From the NCBI GenBank assembly GCA_015178975.1, contig WHVD01000083.1:186001-250000 (forward strand): 64,000 bases of DNA. The letters are read 5' to 3'. Positions 12,994 to 23,690 of this stretch are shown in pieces (the first letter of the stretch is position 1; the number at the start of each line of letters is the position of its first letter). Origin of the DNA: Hysterangium stoloniferum (Eukaryota; Basidiomycota; Agaricomycetes; Hysterangiales; Hysterangiaceae). The position numbers and the translations under genes are program-made. The notes beneath the pieces were generated by a model. The model saw only the letters and a list, made by a program, of their open reading frames with translations, searched no databases and was not told the origin of the DNA.

Positions 12994-14193
12994 TGTGAGG
13001 TATCAGCATTATCTCATAATGTTCTCTTAATTTTCTTTGAATTATTTAATATTTTCTTGAATTTTTATTGAATTTTTATTATGTTTATTGTGAAAAATAG
13101 GCCTTATTCCTTTTAACTTTGCATAAATAATAGCATATATGGACTCATATTATGCTATTATTACTTAATTAATTAATTATAATTTTTAACTAATTATTTA
13201 TATTTTATTTACTTAGTTATTGCTTTTTGGCACCTTGCTGCAGACTTGTCTGCGCATTTTTGGAGTCATTAATTGATTCCGCCGACTCATCGTTTGCTTC
13301 CGTCCCGGGACTGCGGCCTTGAACCTTCATGTTCAAGCAAGAGGTTAGAACCCTTGTCTCAGAGAGGGGAATCATGTGATAAATAAAGGGTAAATAATAA
13401 GTAGAATATGAGGTCATTATGATCTAACTAGTGGCCTCATAAACTAAATAATTAGCTAATCATTTAGTTATCAAAATATATATAAGGAGGGCCAAGTTTC
13501 CAATAAAATAATCTTATCTCTCACACATTTTACTGCACAGCTCAGAAGCTTATCTAATCATCCTAAGGACAATAATAGCCTTAGTCTGATACACTAACTG
13601 CAAGCACCTACACTTGCAGAATCTTGAATCTTTGTCAGCAACTCTTGAACTTAGCTAATCATCTAAGTTCCCCCAGCCTCACAGCTACCCTTTAGGCTTA
13701 TTAATTACATAATAAACCTAATAAGTATCTAAGTATCCTTACTGAAATTCCCTGCCAATACTAGATTATTCAAGGCCCAGCCCTAAGTTTATTGAATTAA
13801 TCAAGTACAAGCACTCAGATAATCCAATACAAATTATTTTCTCTAATAATAAATTATTTAACACCTTGTTAAATAACTATTAATAGTTACAAATAAGCAT
13901 ACAAGAATCCAAAGCTTTATATCAAGTCTCTGCTAAGTTACTGCCCATATATTCAGCTTCTAGCCCCTATTCTCAAGGAATAGTTTTTTTATTTGCTAAC
14001 AGAGTCATACACAGTTCTATTGAACCTTTCAAAAATCAAAATAAGCATTGATTTGAGTTGTTTAAGCTTAATAGCACAGCTCATTAATCTATCAGTATTT
14101 AAATTACTGGACCTTTGCTTATTTTATTGTTGAAGCTCTGTGACACTATAGCATATATTGAGCTATCTAAGAGAATCCCCTGAATACATTACA
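12994..14193 (+). repeat. LTR-like insert, possible solo LTR
   Basis: Starts TGTGAGGTATC and ends ACATTACA (TGT...ACA), 1200 bases, strongly AT-rich. It contains a TATA-like TATATATAAGG at 13477-13487. No ORF longer than about 65 codons looks real. The flanks (ACCAC left, CCGAC right) are not a clean target duplication. Sequence of gypsy A is missing on the right side, so either the insertion was followed by deletion or the ends are misplaced. Confidence 0.45.
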
Positions 14194-14524
14194 CCGACTT
14201 ACCAATTGCCCATGTCACCAAGTCCCAACCCACTATTGGGCTCGATCAACAGCCATTCCCCTAGTGATACATACGCCTGGTGGAACCGGATCAGGATCTC
14301 AAATCCCTTCTCATCTCCTTGACCACCACATTATAGAACCCTGGTTTCTCCTTTCTTAATTCCGTCATCACAAACATTCAATGGTTCCGACTCCTATAAA
14401 TTAGATACACCATACATCTGTTAAGCTAGCGAAAAACCACTCACAATACGATACTTTTGTCCTGTCTGTTACCAACTGAGTGTAAGGCTGAGATATTGAG
14501 TGAGGCTGATATCTCAGCCTTACA
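14194..14524 (+). repeat. 3' LTR remnant of gypsy A with terminal inverted repeat
   Basis: Matches 8344-8654 with scattered, mostly C/T and G/A differences. It carries an extra stretch near its end that forms a perfect 16-base inverted repeat: TGTAAGGCTGAGATAT at 14481-14496 and its complement at 14509-14524, with a 12-base loop. Confidence 0.7.
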
Positions 14525-15201
14525 CTCATACCCTCTAGAATACCTTTGTTACCTTGTATTTAGTTCTAGTCCAATCCTTACCCCTTCCAGTGCTTCCTTT
14601 TCACCTGTCACTACTTCTCACTTCCTTGATTGGACCTCTGCTCATCCATTACACCTTTATATAAAGTTCCTACCATGTATGCTATTACTCAGTTCTAATA
14701 TCAACTTAGATTACCCATTTAGTCTTCAGCCCTCTTACTCCCTCCCTAATACCCTCTAAGGTGTCATTAGCAGGCTGCAACTCTTTATCCTACATCTCTT
14801 AGTATGTATATTGACCTTCTGTTAGGATCCCTGTCATTTTGGACCCCTGCAACCTGTTTTTGGCCTTCAACCCCTTGTCATTCCTACATTCAGTCCCCTG
14901 CTCACAGTAGTACTGCTTGCAGTGCCTCTGACACTTGTTATTCATTATAGTTTGACCATCAAGTTTCCCATTCTATCTCTGTCCCACTGCTTTCCCATCA
15001 CCATCTCCCCTGTATGTACATACATGTCTCACTTGCTACCTCAAACCCCTTATAGTACTGTTTAGTATTTTACATTTAGTCTCCTTTCCCTGTCATCAAT
15101 TCCTTATGATCCATTTCACCCTTCACTTCCTTGATTGGCCCTCTGGTCATCCATCTCATTGTAGTATAAATCTTCTTCATGTATGCTACAGTTCTTCAGT
15201 T
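14525..15201. repeat. LTR fragments
   Basis: Starts with a segment (about 14570-14810) that is repeated, diverged, at 15095-15201 plus 15974-16095 (shared CACTTCCTTGATTGG, CATGTATGCTA, ATCAACTTAGATTACCC). An LTR-like start of the gypsy A type (TGTTAGGATCC) is at 14821, and similarity to 8070-8290 follows for about 250 bases. No coding sequence was seen. Confidence 0.5.
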
Positions 15202-15973
15202 TGTTAAGGAGTGTGTGGAGCTTATTGGAGGGTTTCTGGAGAAGCCCACAGGAAAGCCAGTAGGACTTGGCTTCAGCTTATAGGCTGCACCCTCATGAGA
15301 TCGTGTTGTCCAATTTCAGATGGGTGGATGGGAATCCCGGGGAGTCTGGGAGTGGTTGGTGGGTTGAGAGGTCGGGTGGAGATGAGTCGGAGGTTGAGTG
15401 ATAGATAGATCGGAGCCCATGGGCCCCGATAAGGTAAATAGTGGTGTGTTTCAAAGAGGAGATTAGAGTGGAAAATGTACTGAGATTATTGGGGAGAATC
15501 TAAGCTGATTTTCTGACTGGATTGTATGTCATACCAAATCCAGTAATAATGAAATCCAAACTAGTAAACATGAAACAAGATAAGTAACCACCAAATTTGG
15601 TGTTAGGAATGGGACAGAGTGGAGTGGAGTCTGAATCATGACAGGTCATTAGACCATAATGGGAATGGGGTGGGAGCAGAGTCCAAAATGTGACAGGTCA
15701 TTTGACCATAATGGGAATGGGGCTCAGTTAGAGAGCTGTCAGGTTTTCCAAGTGGGGTCCAGTGACTGGTGTGTGGGACAGGGTCGGAGATAGACAGGTG
15801 TCGGTCCCGGTGGGTATTCCAGTGACTGATACATGAAGTAATGAAGGTTGAGCATGGACAGGTCTGACATCCAGAGTCTGGCGGGTATTCCAGTAAACTG
15901 ATAACTGGTGCATGTAGGGTGCGGGTGCATATAAGTTAGTGCCTGGAGTCTGGTGGGTTTTCCGGTCATAACA
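15202..15973 (-). mobile_element. Solo LTR with target-site duplication (D/E-type LTR)
   Basis: The ends TGTTAAGGAG...GGTCATAACA match the ends of the gypsy E LTRs (TGTTAAGAAC...GGTCGTAACA), and the length is similar (772 versus 733-735). It is flanked by AGTT on both sides (15198-15201 and 15974-15977). The flanks rejoin to a sequence found uninterrupted at about 14670-14720, which confirms the insertion. It lies in the same orientation as element E, so transcription of the original element would run leftwards. Confidence 0.75.
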
Positions 15974-16413
15974 AGTTTGAAAATCAACTTAGATTACCCT
16001 CTACTAGTTCTCAGTCTCCTTCCTCTCTTCTCAACACCCTCAAAGATGTTTTCAGCAAGCTGTAAACTCTTACCTTACAACTCTTAGTATTTCAGCCCTT
16101 CAGTCAATTGAGCTAAGTGTTGTACTTCATCTCTATCATACTATCTGCTCTGTTTGAAATACCAGAGCACCTTAACAGTTTGCATGAGGGTGCAACACAT
16201 AAGTTGAAGCCAAGCTCCACTATGTTTATAGAGTCAGACCTCCCAACTAGTACAATCTCTATTTTTGGTCTTCCAATTAGCTCATTTTGTATCATTGGCC
16301 CCCTGACTTAGAGCCTTTTCCCCTCTTTTACTTAGATCTTAATACCTTCTGGTTGATTGAGCTAAGTGTTGTCTTTAATTCTTATCATACTATCCACTCT
16401 GTTTGAAATACTG
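15974..16413. repeat. Repeat fragments with a 60-base direct repeat
   Basis: The segment TTGAGCTAAGTGTTGT...CTCTGTTTGAAATAC occurs near 16108 and again near 16357, about 250 bases apart. The short motif ACATAAGTTGAAGCCAAG, shared with D/E-type LTRs, lies at about 16197-16214. No gene was seen. Confidence 0.5.
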
Positions 16414-18580
16414 CAATCTTTCCTAGGCTTTGTCAACTTCTACATAAGGTTTATCCAGGACTTTGCAAAAATAGCCAGACCCCTTCATAATCTGACAAGG
16501 AAGGATACAGCATGGACTATGGAAGAAAAGGCAGCCTTTCAAGGCCTGAAGGACAAGGTCACTTCATCTCCAATTCTTGTCTTTCCTGATGACAACAAAC
16601 CCTACAAGTTAGAGGCAGATAGTTCTGACTTTGCAACAGGTGCTGTCTTGTCTCAGGAAAGACTAGATGGCAAGTGGCACCCTGTAGCCTTTTTATCTAA
16701 AAGTCTGAATGAAGTGGAAAGAAATTATGAAATCCATGACAAAGAAATGCTGGCTATAATTAGAGCTCTGGATGAATGGAGGCACTATCTTGAAGGGAGC
16801 AGTCATACCTTTCAAATTTGGAACAGACCACAAAAATCTAGAGTACTTTATGTCTGCCAAAAAACTAAATAGGAGGCGGGGTAGATGGTCCTTGTTTTTG
16901 TCCAAATTTGACTTCACCTTACATCATAGGCCTGGTAAAAGTTCCCTGAAACCAGATGCTTTATCCAGAAGACCTGATCATGGGAAAGGAGAGAGGGATA
17001 ATGAAGATATTACCCTTCTCAAACCTTCTTATTTCAAGATCCAAGCTCTTAAGCAGGGTCATGCTGTATTAGTAGGTCAGGAGACAGATCTGCTGAAGAA
17101 AATCAGACAGGCCAAGGATATGGAAGAAGTTGTAGTCAAGGCAGTAGAAGAACTGAAAAGTCAGGAAGTAAAAGGATTGAGGGCACAGAGTGGGCAGAGG
17201 AACAGGGTCTCATTCTCTTCAGAGAAAAAGTCTATGTGCCAAAGGATATGGAACTTAGAAGGCAGATTGTTGAACTGCATCATGATGCTCATACCAGTGG
17301 CCACCCAGGCAGGTGGAAAACCTTAGAATTGGTTTACAGGAATTACTGGTGGCCAGGAATCTCCAGATTTGTTGCATCGTATGCCAAAGGATGTGATAGG
17401 TGCAATAGAACTAAGACATATCCTGCCAGTCCTGTTGGAAAGCTTGTACCAACCCAGATTCTAAGGATATTTGGGAAATCATCACTGTGGAACTAATTAC
17501 TGGACTTCCAGAAAGCCAAGGATACAATGCCATCATGGTAGTAGTGGATAGACTTAGCAAAATGATTCATGTCATACCCACTACAGACCAGATCACTTCA
17601 GGGGGCATTGCCAGGCTCTATAGGGACAATGTATGGAAACTCCATGGTCTCCCCTTACAGATCATTAGTGACAGAAGACCCCCTGTTTGTCTCAAAATTC
17701 ACAAAGGAGTTGAATTCAATCCTAGGGATCAAAGTTGCAGCTTATACAGCCTATAACCCTCAGACAGATGGCCAGACAGAAGAGTAAATCAGGAGGTAGA
17801 ACAATACCTTAGACTCTTTGTGAATCATAGACAGGATGATTGGGGAGAATGGTTGTCTTTAGCAGGATTCTGCCATAACAACAGAGTTCAGCATCTACTA
17901 GGCAGACACCTTTTATTCTGAATAATGGCAGGCATCCTAGATTGGGGACTGAGCCTTTCAGAAGCAGCCAAATAAATCTGTGGAGCAGTTTATTAAAGAC
18001 ATACAGGAGGCAAGGAAAGAAGCAGAAGCTGCACTCCATAGGGCTGCTGATAATATGGCTAGGTACTATGACCAGTTTAGGAAAGAGGCAGACATCTATA
18101 AACCAGGAGATAAAGTATGGTTAGAAGGCAGAGACATTCAGACAGATAGGCCATCCAAAAAGCTAGAAGACAAAAGATATGGACCATTTGAAATCACCAA
18201 AGTTATTGGTCCAAATGCCTATGAGTTGAAATTGCCTTCTTCCATGAAAATCCATCCAGTCTTTAATGTAGCCAAACTCAGGCCTTTCCAGGAAGACACT
18301 ATTCAAGGGAGGATACCTCTAGTTAGGCCTCCTCCAGTTGTTAAGGGAGAAACTCCTGAATGGGAGGTGGAATATATCAAAGATAGCAGATTGGCAAGGG
18401 GAAAACTATAATACCTAGTGAAATGGAAAGGGTACCCTCAAGAGGAATGCACATGGGAACCTACTGATAATCTTGGAAACTCCAAAAAATTAGTGGATAA
18501 ATTCCATAGCCAACACCTTTTTGCACCCAGGAGGATTTCTGCTTTAACCTTTAAAAGACTCCCTTTTTAAGCATATATCA
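16414..18580 (+). pseudogene. pol: Gypsy B pol remnant: RNase H, integrase, chromodomain
   Basis: This element is 5'-truncated: it begins at the end of RT (FLGFVNFYIRFIQDFAKIAR) and lacks gag, protease and the RT catalytic core. RNase H follows ([32 protein letters not shown]), then integrase ([37 protein letters not shown]) and a C-terminal chromodomain (YLVKWKGYPQEECTWEP, about 18413-18470) of the kind that guides chromovirus integration to heterochromatin. At least four frame changes (near 16800, 17200, 17480 and 17680) and a TAA at 18409 break it. Unlike A, C and E, the damage is mostly indels. A purine-rich tract just before 18665 is the expected plus-strand primer. Confidence 0.85.
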
Positions 18581-19165
18581 ATTTCACAGAGACTGTGGCT
18601 CAAACTGAAACCCTTTGGATCTCTGGCAAGCACTTTGAGGGTAATGTGCCTTAAGAGGGGGTGATGTCAGGGTATTGATTTTATTTTATTTTATTTTATT
18701 ATGCACCTACAAAACAAGTACAGGCAAAGGTGCAAACATGATTATGTAATCATGCTGCCACCTGCATGAAAAGTGATGCAGTGCAGCAGCACCATGATGC
18801 AATGCAGTGGTGGCACAACCAAACAATGGCACTAACATAAGGCTGATGCTTCCACCATCACAGGGCTGCTGCCACTGTCACTGTTGCAAGGCTGCCACTG
18901 CCATCACAGTTGCAAGGTTGCCACCTTCATCATCGCAAGGGTGCCATTGCTGTCGTAAGGCTGCTGTCACCACTCACAGCCTGGTTGACACACAGTGCTT
19001 TGCACTGTGTGTCTAATGCTGTCCCTGTGCACAGATGCATGCCCTGCTGCTGTAGACAAAGTCAGCACCTTGACACCAGTTAGGCACCAAAATGCCGGTT
19101 TTCTCAGTAGTAGTGCATATACATATGCACTTTCCTTTAATTTCTCATAAATAATAAATAAATAG

Positions 19166-19174
19166 TATAAATAG
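19166..19174 (+). promoter_or_regulatory. TATA box of the gypsy B LTR
   Basis: TATAAATAG in an AT-rich stretch at the position expected for an LTR promoter. The Tc1 insertion begins 10 bases downstream, so it separates the TATA box from its likely start site. Confidence 0.5.
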
Positions 19175-19184
19175 GGGGCATGTA

Positions 19185-20758
19185 CAGTGACTCTCAAAAC
19201 CTTTTTAATGTTTGACATTTGTATATTGGCAGGCCACTACCAGGGGAGAAAAAATAGAAAAATATCTCAAAAACATACAGTATATAGCTAAACATATGTA
19301 GAATCAGTGTCTAGAATATTATTATGTAATATCCCTTTTTGGGTATGCTAGAAATAGTTTATTCAGGCCTGGTCATTGAAAAGGTTTTGATGCTGATGAT
19401 TATGATGCAATATATGCTATATTTTAATACTTGGTATACCCTCCCTTGGCCTTTATGACTGCCTCAATCCTTCTTGGCATGCTTTCAATTAACTTCTGAC
19501 ACTCAGAAGCTGGTATATCTCCCCACTCCTTCTCTATCCTTTCCCACAACTCCAGAATCCCACTTGGTGCAGTGGCATACTGTCCCAGCTTTCTCTTCAA
19601 GTAATCCCATAGATGCTCAATTGGATTGAGGTCTGGAGATTGGGCAGGCCATGGTAGGACAGTCATTCCATTATTTTCAAACCATTCCTTTGCCTTTTTG
19701 CAGGTATGTTTTGGATCATTGTCCTGCTGAAAGATGATTTTAGCAGGATCCAACTGGTAATACCTGATGCTGTTTTGGAGGTCTTCATCCAAGATGCTCC
19801 TGTAAAGTTCCTCATCCATTCTACCCTCAATCCTGGTGGCATCTCCCACACCCTCCCACATGAAGCACCCCCAAACCATGACAGACCCTCCACCAAACTT
19901 CACTGTTCCTTGAACTAGCCTCTCATTCAGGCCTTCCCCAGTCTTTTTCCATGCCCACTTCCTCCCATCTGATCCAAGATGATTTATTTTAGTCTCATCA
20001 GACCATACAACCCTCCTCCAGTCATCTAAAGTCCAATACTGGTGGGCCAAAGCAAAGTCAAGCCTCTCCTTCATATGTCTCTTGGACAAAAGTGGCTTCT
20101 TCTTCTTCACAACTGCTTTCATCCCTGCACTCTCCAAGCTCCTCTGAACTGTATGAGCTTAGATAGAGTTGTTGGTGATGGTCTGAAGTGTTTTGGCTAT
20201 GTCAACTGCAGTTTCAGCCTTTCCACAGGTGATCAAGTGGACTGCATGATGGATGTTGGTGGGAGAGAGCTTCTTGGGACAACCTCCAGTTGATTTTGGG
20301 AGGGTAGGAAGATATTTAGAGTGAAGTCTGGAGATAGTACTAATGCTAATACCAGTTATTGAGGCGATATATGGAGTGGAATGGCCATCTTCAAGCTGGG
20401 AGCTAATGTATTGTTGCTGATCAGGTGTGATGGAGTGCATGATGGATTGCTGGTAATGAAAAGAGCTAGGAATGTCAGAATTGACTATAAATCAACAAGT
20501 CACATGTGATTTGGCCAGTTAATATAACATATATTGCATCATAATATCAGCATCAAAACCTTTTCAATGAGCAGGCCTGAATAAACTATTTTTAGCATAC
20601 CCAAAAATGGATATTACATAATAATATTCTAGACACTGATTTTACATATGTTTAGCTATATACTGTATTTGCTTGAGATATTTTGCTATTTTTTCTCCCC
20701 TGGTAGTGGCCTGCCAATATGCAAATGTCAAACATTGAAAAGGTTTTGAGAGTCACTG
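19185..20758 (-). mobile_element. Tc1/mariner element with about 230-bp terminal inverted repeats
   Basis: The element is 1574 bases with TA at both flanks (19183-19184 and 20759-20760). Both ends read CAGTGACTCTCAAAACCTTT inward, and similarity continues for about 230 bases, far beyond the usual 20-50 base Tc1 ends. It is inserted in the gypsy B LTR. Confidence 0.92.
19424..20440 (-). pseudogene. Tc1-type DDE transposase with one internal stop
   Basis: The single frame starts MHSITPDQQQYI, has an N-terminal helix-turn-helix (STPYIASITGISISTISRL), and then a TAA at 20159-20161 in place of one residue just before AHTVQRSLE. The catalytic triad is intact: first Asp in VVWSDETKIN, second in FQQDNDPKHT, Glu in DLNPIEHLWDYLK with D34E spacing. 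It ends with IKAKGGYTKY. Apart from the one stop the protein is full length (about 338 codons), so this copy was lost recently or is a single base from being open. Confidence 0.92.
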
Positions 20759-20956
20759 TACAGTACATAGCTAGTCTTTAGTTTGAATCTCTTAGGAATC
20801 CCACTAAAACAAGTGTGATCTCCCCTGTCATTGAGCTGTCCCCTCCTCACTTTATATTTCTATATTCTATCTTGTGTTTGGCAGCCTTGTTAGTGTTGCC
20901 CTAACAGGCCTCAAGCTAGTTGCTCTAGGACCATTAGGAAGACTTGTCATTGTTTC

Positions 20957-21385
20957 TGTTAGGACCAGAAAACCTGCTGGGCTCTGGACTCCATCCTACA
21001 TGCACCCAACTCTCTATACCAGGTTACAGTTAACCAGAAAACCTGCTATATGCACCCAACTCTCTATATTGTACCCAAGGTACAGTTACAACCAGAGTAC
21101 CTGCCAAGACCCACACATCACCCTATATGCACCAGTTGTCAGACTCTGCTGGACCCACATGTCAACCTGTCTATATCTGACACTGTGTCTCATGTACCAG
21201 TTGTCAGACTCTGCCAGACCCACATGTCAACCTGTTTATACCCAACTCTCTGTGCCCATCACTGGACTCTGACTGGACTCCCAGAACCCCTCAAACAGAG
21301 CATAGAACCCCACTCCCATTATGGTCAAATGACCTGTCATGATTCGTCCTCTGCTTCCATTCCATTCTGTCCCTAATACCCAAAA
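20957..21385 (+). repeat. LTR fragment, inverted relative to the 15.2 kb solo LTR
   Basis: Begins TGTTAGGACCAGAAAACC. It matches the reverse complement of 15974-15600 in pieces, including AATCATGACAGGTCAT and CCATAATGGGA. It is joined directly to the copia remnant near 21386, so its right end is a rearrangement breakpoint or the true LTR end. Confidence 0.6.
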
Positions 21386-23673
21386 GTCATTGCATCTTCG
21401 TGGAATATCGCATTTCGTACCTTTTCGATCCGTCTTGTTCCAGGGAACCACACTAAATATCCAGATGAATATGGTTCATACCCAACCATATAACCCATCT
21501 TCAAATGTGAGTCCCACTTCTGACATCTTTGCTTAGGAACTGCCATGCTAACTGGACTTCCAAATATGTGCAAATGTGATAAATCTGGTTTTTCTCCAGT
21601 TATCCTTTCGATAGGTGTATGTCCATTGTTTGCACACGATGGACTATGATTCCTCAAATATGCCATCGTTTTGACTGTGATAGACCACAAGAATTTAGGG
21701 AGTTTTGATGCATAAAGTAAGTTTCATGCACCTTCCACTATTTTCGTCGCATATAACATTGTTCTTGCCCCTTCAGTATTGGTGCATATACCTCTTTCTG
21801 CAACACCATTTTGCTGCAGTGTATATGGCACTGAGGTAAATAAAGCTATACCTTTCGATAACAGATAGCTTCTAAATTCCAAATTTATTAGCTCGGTTCC
21901 ATTATCCATCATAACTCCCTGGACCCTTGTATTGAATAACGTCTCCAGTTGAGCTATATATTCCTTTATTTTGTGCACCGCTTCCAGCTTGCTTGCTAAT
22001 GTTTCAACCCATACAGCACAGGAGAAGTCATCAACAACAATAATGAAATAATGCTTTTTGTCAAAACTTATTGTTTCCATAGGTCCGGCAAGATCCATAT
22101 GGAGTAATTCTCCCAACTTCATCGCTCTGGTACATCCAGTTTTGAATGGGTTTCTGCACTGTTTCCCTTCAATACATGCAATGCAGTCAGCTTCGAAACC
22201 TTCAATTTCTTCAATTTCCATTCCAGTCACAAAATTTCTTGCAAGATTCCTAATAGCATTCGTGCTCAAATGCCCCAAACACTGATGCCATTTCATAATA
22301 TCGCATGTCAAATTTGTGGAAAATATCATAGGTACGTCTTCCAACCTATTTTGTAATTCATCTTCTGATAAATTCATATATTCGCATACTGGCGGTGACA
22401 CGGAGATTGTATCCAGCTGGAAAGGGTATACATTACCCCTCTCATTCACCTCAATGAGTGTACGGCCTGACGAATTGACAATTGTAGAACCTGTTTTGCT
22501 CAACATAACGCGATATCCATCTTTGAAAAACTGCATGGGATTAAGGAGTCACACCTTAACTTCTGGAGTCCATTTGATGTTGGGAATTTCACCTATAAAC
22601 TCTGGACCATGTTCCATAACCTTGAAACGCAATGTTCCAATACCTCTGGCATGAATATAAGCACCATTCGCCGTTTGGATTTTCTTTGGATTTTTATATG
22701 CCATAAAATCATGTAAGTCATACATACTCGGCACATAATGTCCTGATGCTGCGGAATCCAGGAAATATTTATGTAGCACACTCTCCTTGCTCAAGAAAAA
22801 TGTGGATTCAACGGTGGTAAACATTCCCCTACTTGCAACTGAGGGAGATGGTGTATTTCCAGATGAGTCATTACTTCTATTTTGGTTCTTCCAATTTTCA
22901 GATCGCTGAGCATATCACTGCTTTCTCTTAGGACAATCGCTTGCCCAATGCGACAAATCCCCACATTCAAAACAACCAGATTGTGGAGTACTCCTCCTGA
23001 TCTGTGTTCCTCGTGGAATGGTGGCACCACCACGACCCCTATTACAATATGCTCCTCGCTGTGTACTAATTCCCCTCTGGGGGCAAAACATGGAACCTTT
23101 AGTACCCCTCTGGGCACGAAATGCGGAACCTTTGCCATAGCCTGGATGTATTTCTTTTCAAATCTCAACTTGATGCAGATTATTGACTACTTCTTCGACA
23201 GTATTAACGTCATAATCAATTGTCATTGACATTATACTGAAATCCTCAGGTAGCGTACTCATGAATAGGCTGAGGTAGTCAGCATTCGTGATGGCATGAC
23301 CAGCCTCTAACAATTTAAGTCTGATGGAGTCCATTTGGGATTTATATTGGATAATTCCTGTCCCGTCGTAATGCATATGAACTAGTTCGGAAAGTAGCGT
23401 CGCACGACTATTGGCCAATCGCGTTCCGTAAGTCATCTTCAAAGTTTCCCATGCATTGACTGGATTACTATCCACCATTATAGCCACCCTGGGCTCATCT
23501 TCAACATGGAGCATTATCTTGCTGTAGGCCCTCTTCTTTCGAAATTCCCAGGCCTCTTCGATCTCAAGTTCCTCCATCGTTGGAACCTTTGCATCTGCAT
23601 GGATAGGATCCACTAGTTCTCCAATTATAACCTTCCATTGATTCAAAGACTCCGGCACAGTTTTCATACTCAC
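21386..23673 (-). pseudogene. gag-pol: Copia gag-pol (gag, zinc knuckle, protease, integrase) broken by four TGA
   Basis: The gag part is of the UBN2 type (WETLKMTYGTRLANSRATLL, YLSLFMSTLPEDFS), with the CCHC knuckle CFECGDLSHWASDC. The protease active site reads KYFLDSAASGHYV. The GAG-pre-integrase HHCC domain has HQCLGHLS and CIACIEGKQC. Integrase has the Asp of LLHMDLAGPM, the second Asp in MMDNGTE and Glu in QQNGVAERG. All of this lies in one frame from 23673 to 21386. It is interrupted only by TGA at 23158, 22915, 22549 and 21724, with no indel seen. The one-frame arrangement means the parent made a single polyprotein. Confidence 0.88.
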
Positions 23674-23690
23674 ACTCCAAGTAAAGTAAT
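21386..23690 (-). mobile_element. Ty1/copia element C, 3'-truncated
   Basis: Gag, protease and integrase are present on the minus strand in copia order. RT and RNase H are missing because the element is cut at 21386. At the other end it is cut about 18 bases before the gag ATG and joined to the truncated LTR of gypsy D, so neither LTR remains. Confidence 0.85.

Larger units (their letters stand above)
8070..14524 (+). mobile_element. Ty3/gypsy LTR retrotransposon A, degenerate
   Basis: The element has a 5' LTR (8070-8654), gag, then PR-RT-RNaseH-integrase in Ty3/gypsy order, and a 3' LTR remnant (14194-14524) matching the right half of the 5' LTR. The end of pol (after integrase) and the left half of the 3' LTR are missing; a 1.2 kb LTR-like segment sits there instead. 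Gag-pol reads in a single frame except for two small indels near 10775 and 11391. All eight in-frame stops are TGA (9028, 9595, 9736, 10711, 11818, 11866, 12271, 12979). Confidence 0.88.
18665..20906 (+). repeat. 3' LTR of gypsy B, split by a Tc1 element
   Basis: Starts TGTCAGGG directly after a polypurine tract and probably ends CCCTAACA at 20906. About 666 bases remain after removing the Tc1 insert. It begins with a TTTTA pentamer array (18678-18702) and contains a diverged GCTGCCACTG/GTTGCAAG minisatellite (about 18840-18965). Confidence 0.65.

Noticed and set aside
18807..19016. Cys/His-rich open frame (about 69 codons)
   Set aside because: It lies wholly in the minisatellite of the gypsy B LTR; the Cys and His come from translating TGC/CAC repeats.
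15202..21385. A large composite transposon bounded by inverted copies at 15.2-16.0 kb and 20.96-21.39 kb
   Set aside because: The left copy has its own TG...CA ends, target duplication and a readable empty site, so it is an independent solo LTR; the right copy is partial.
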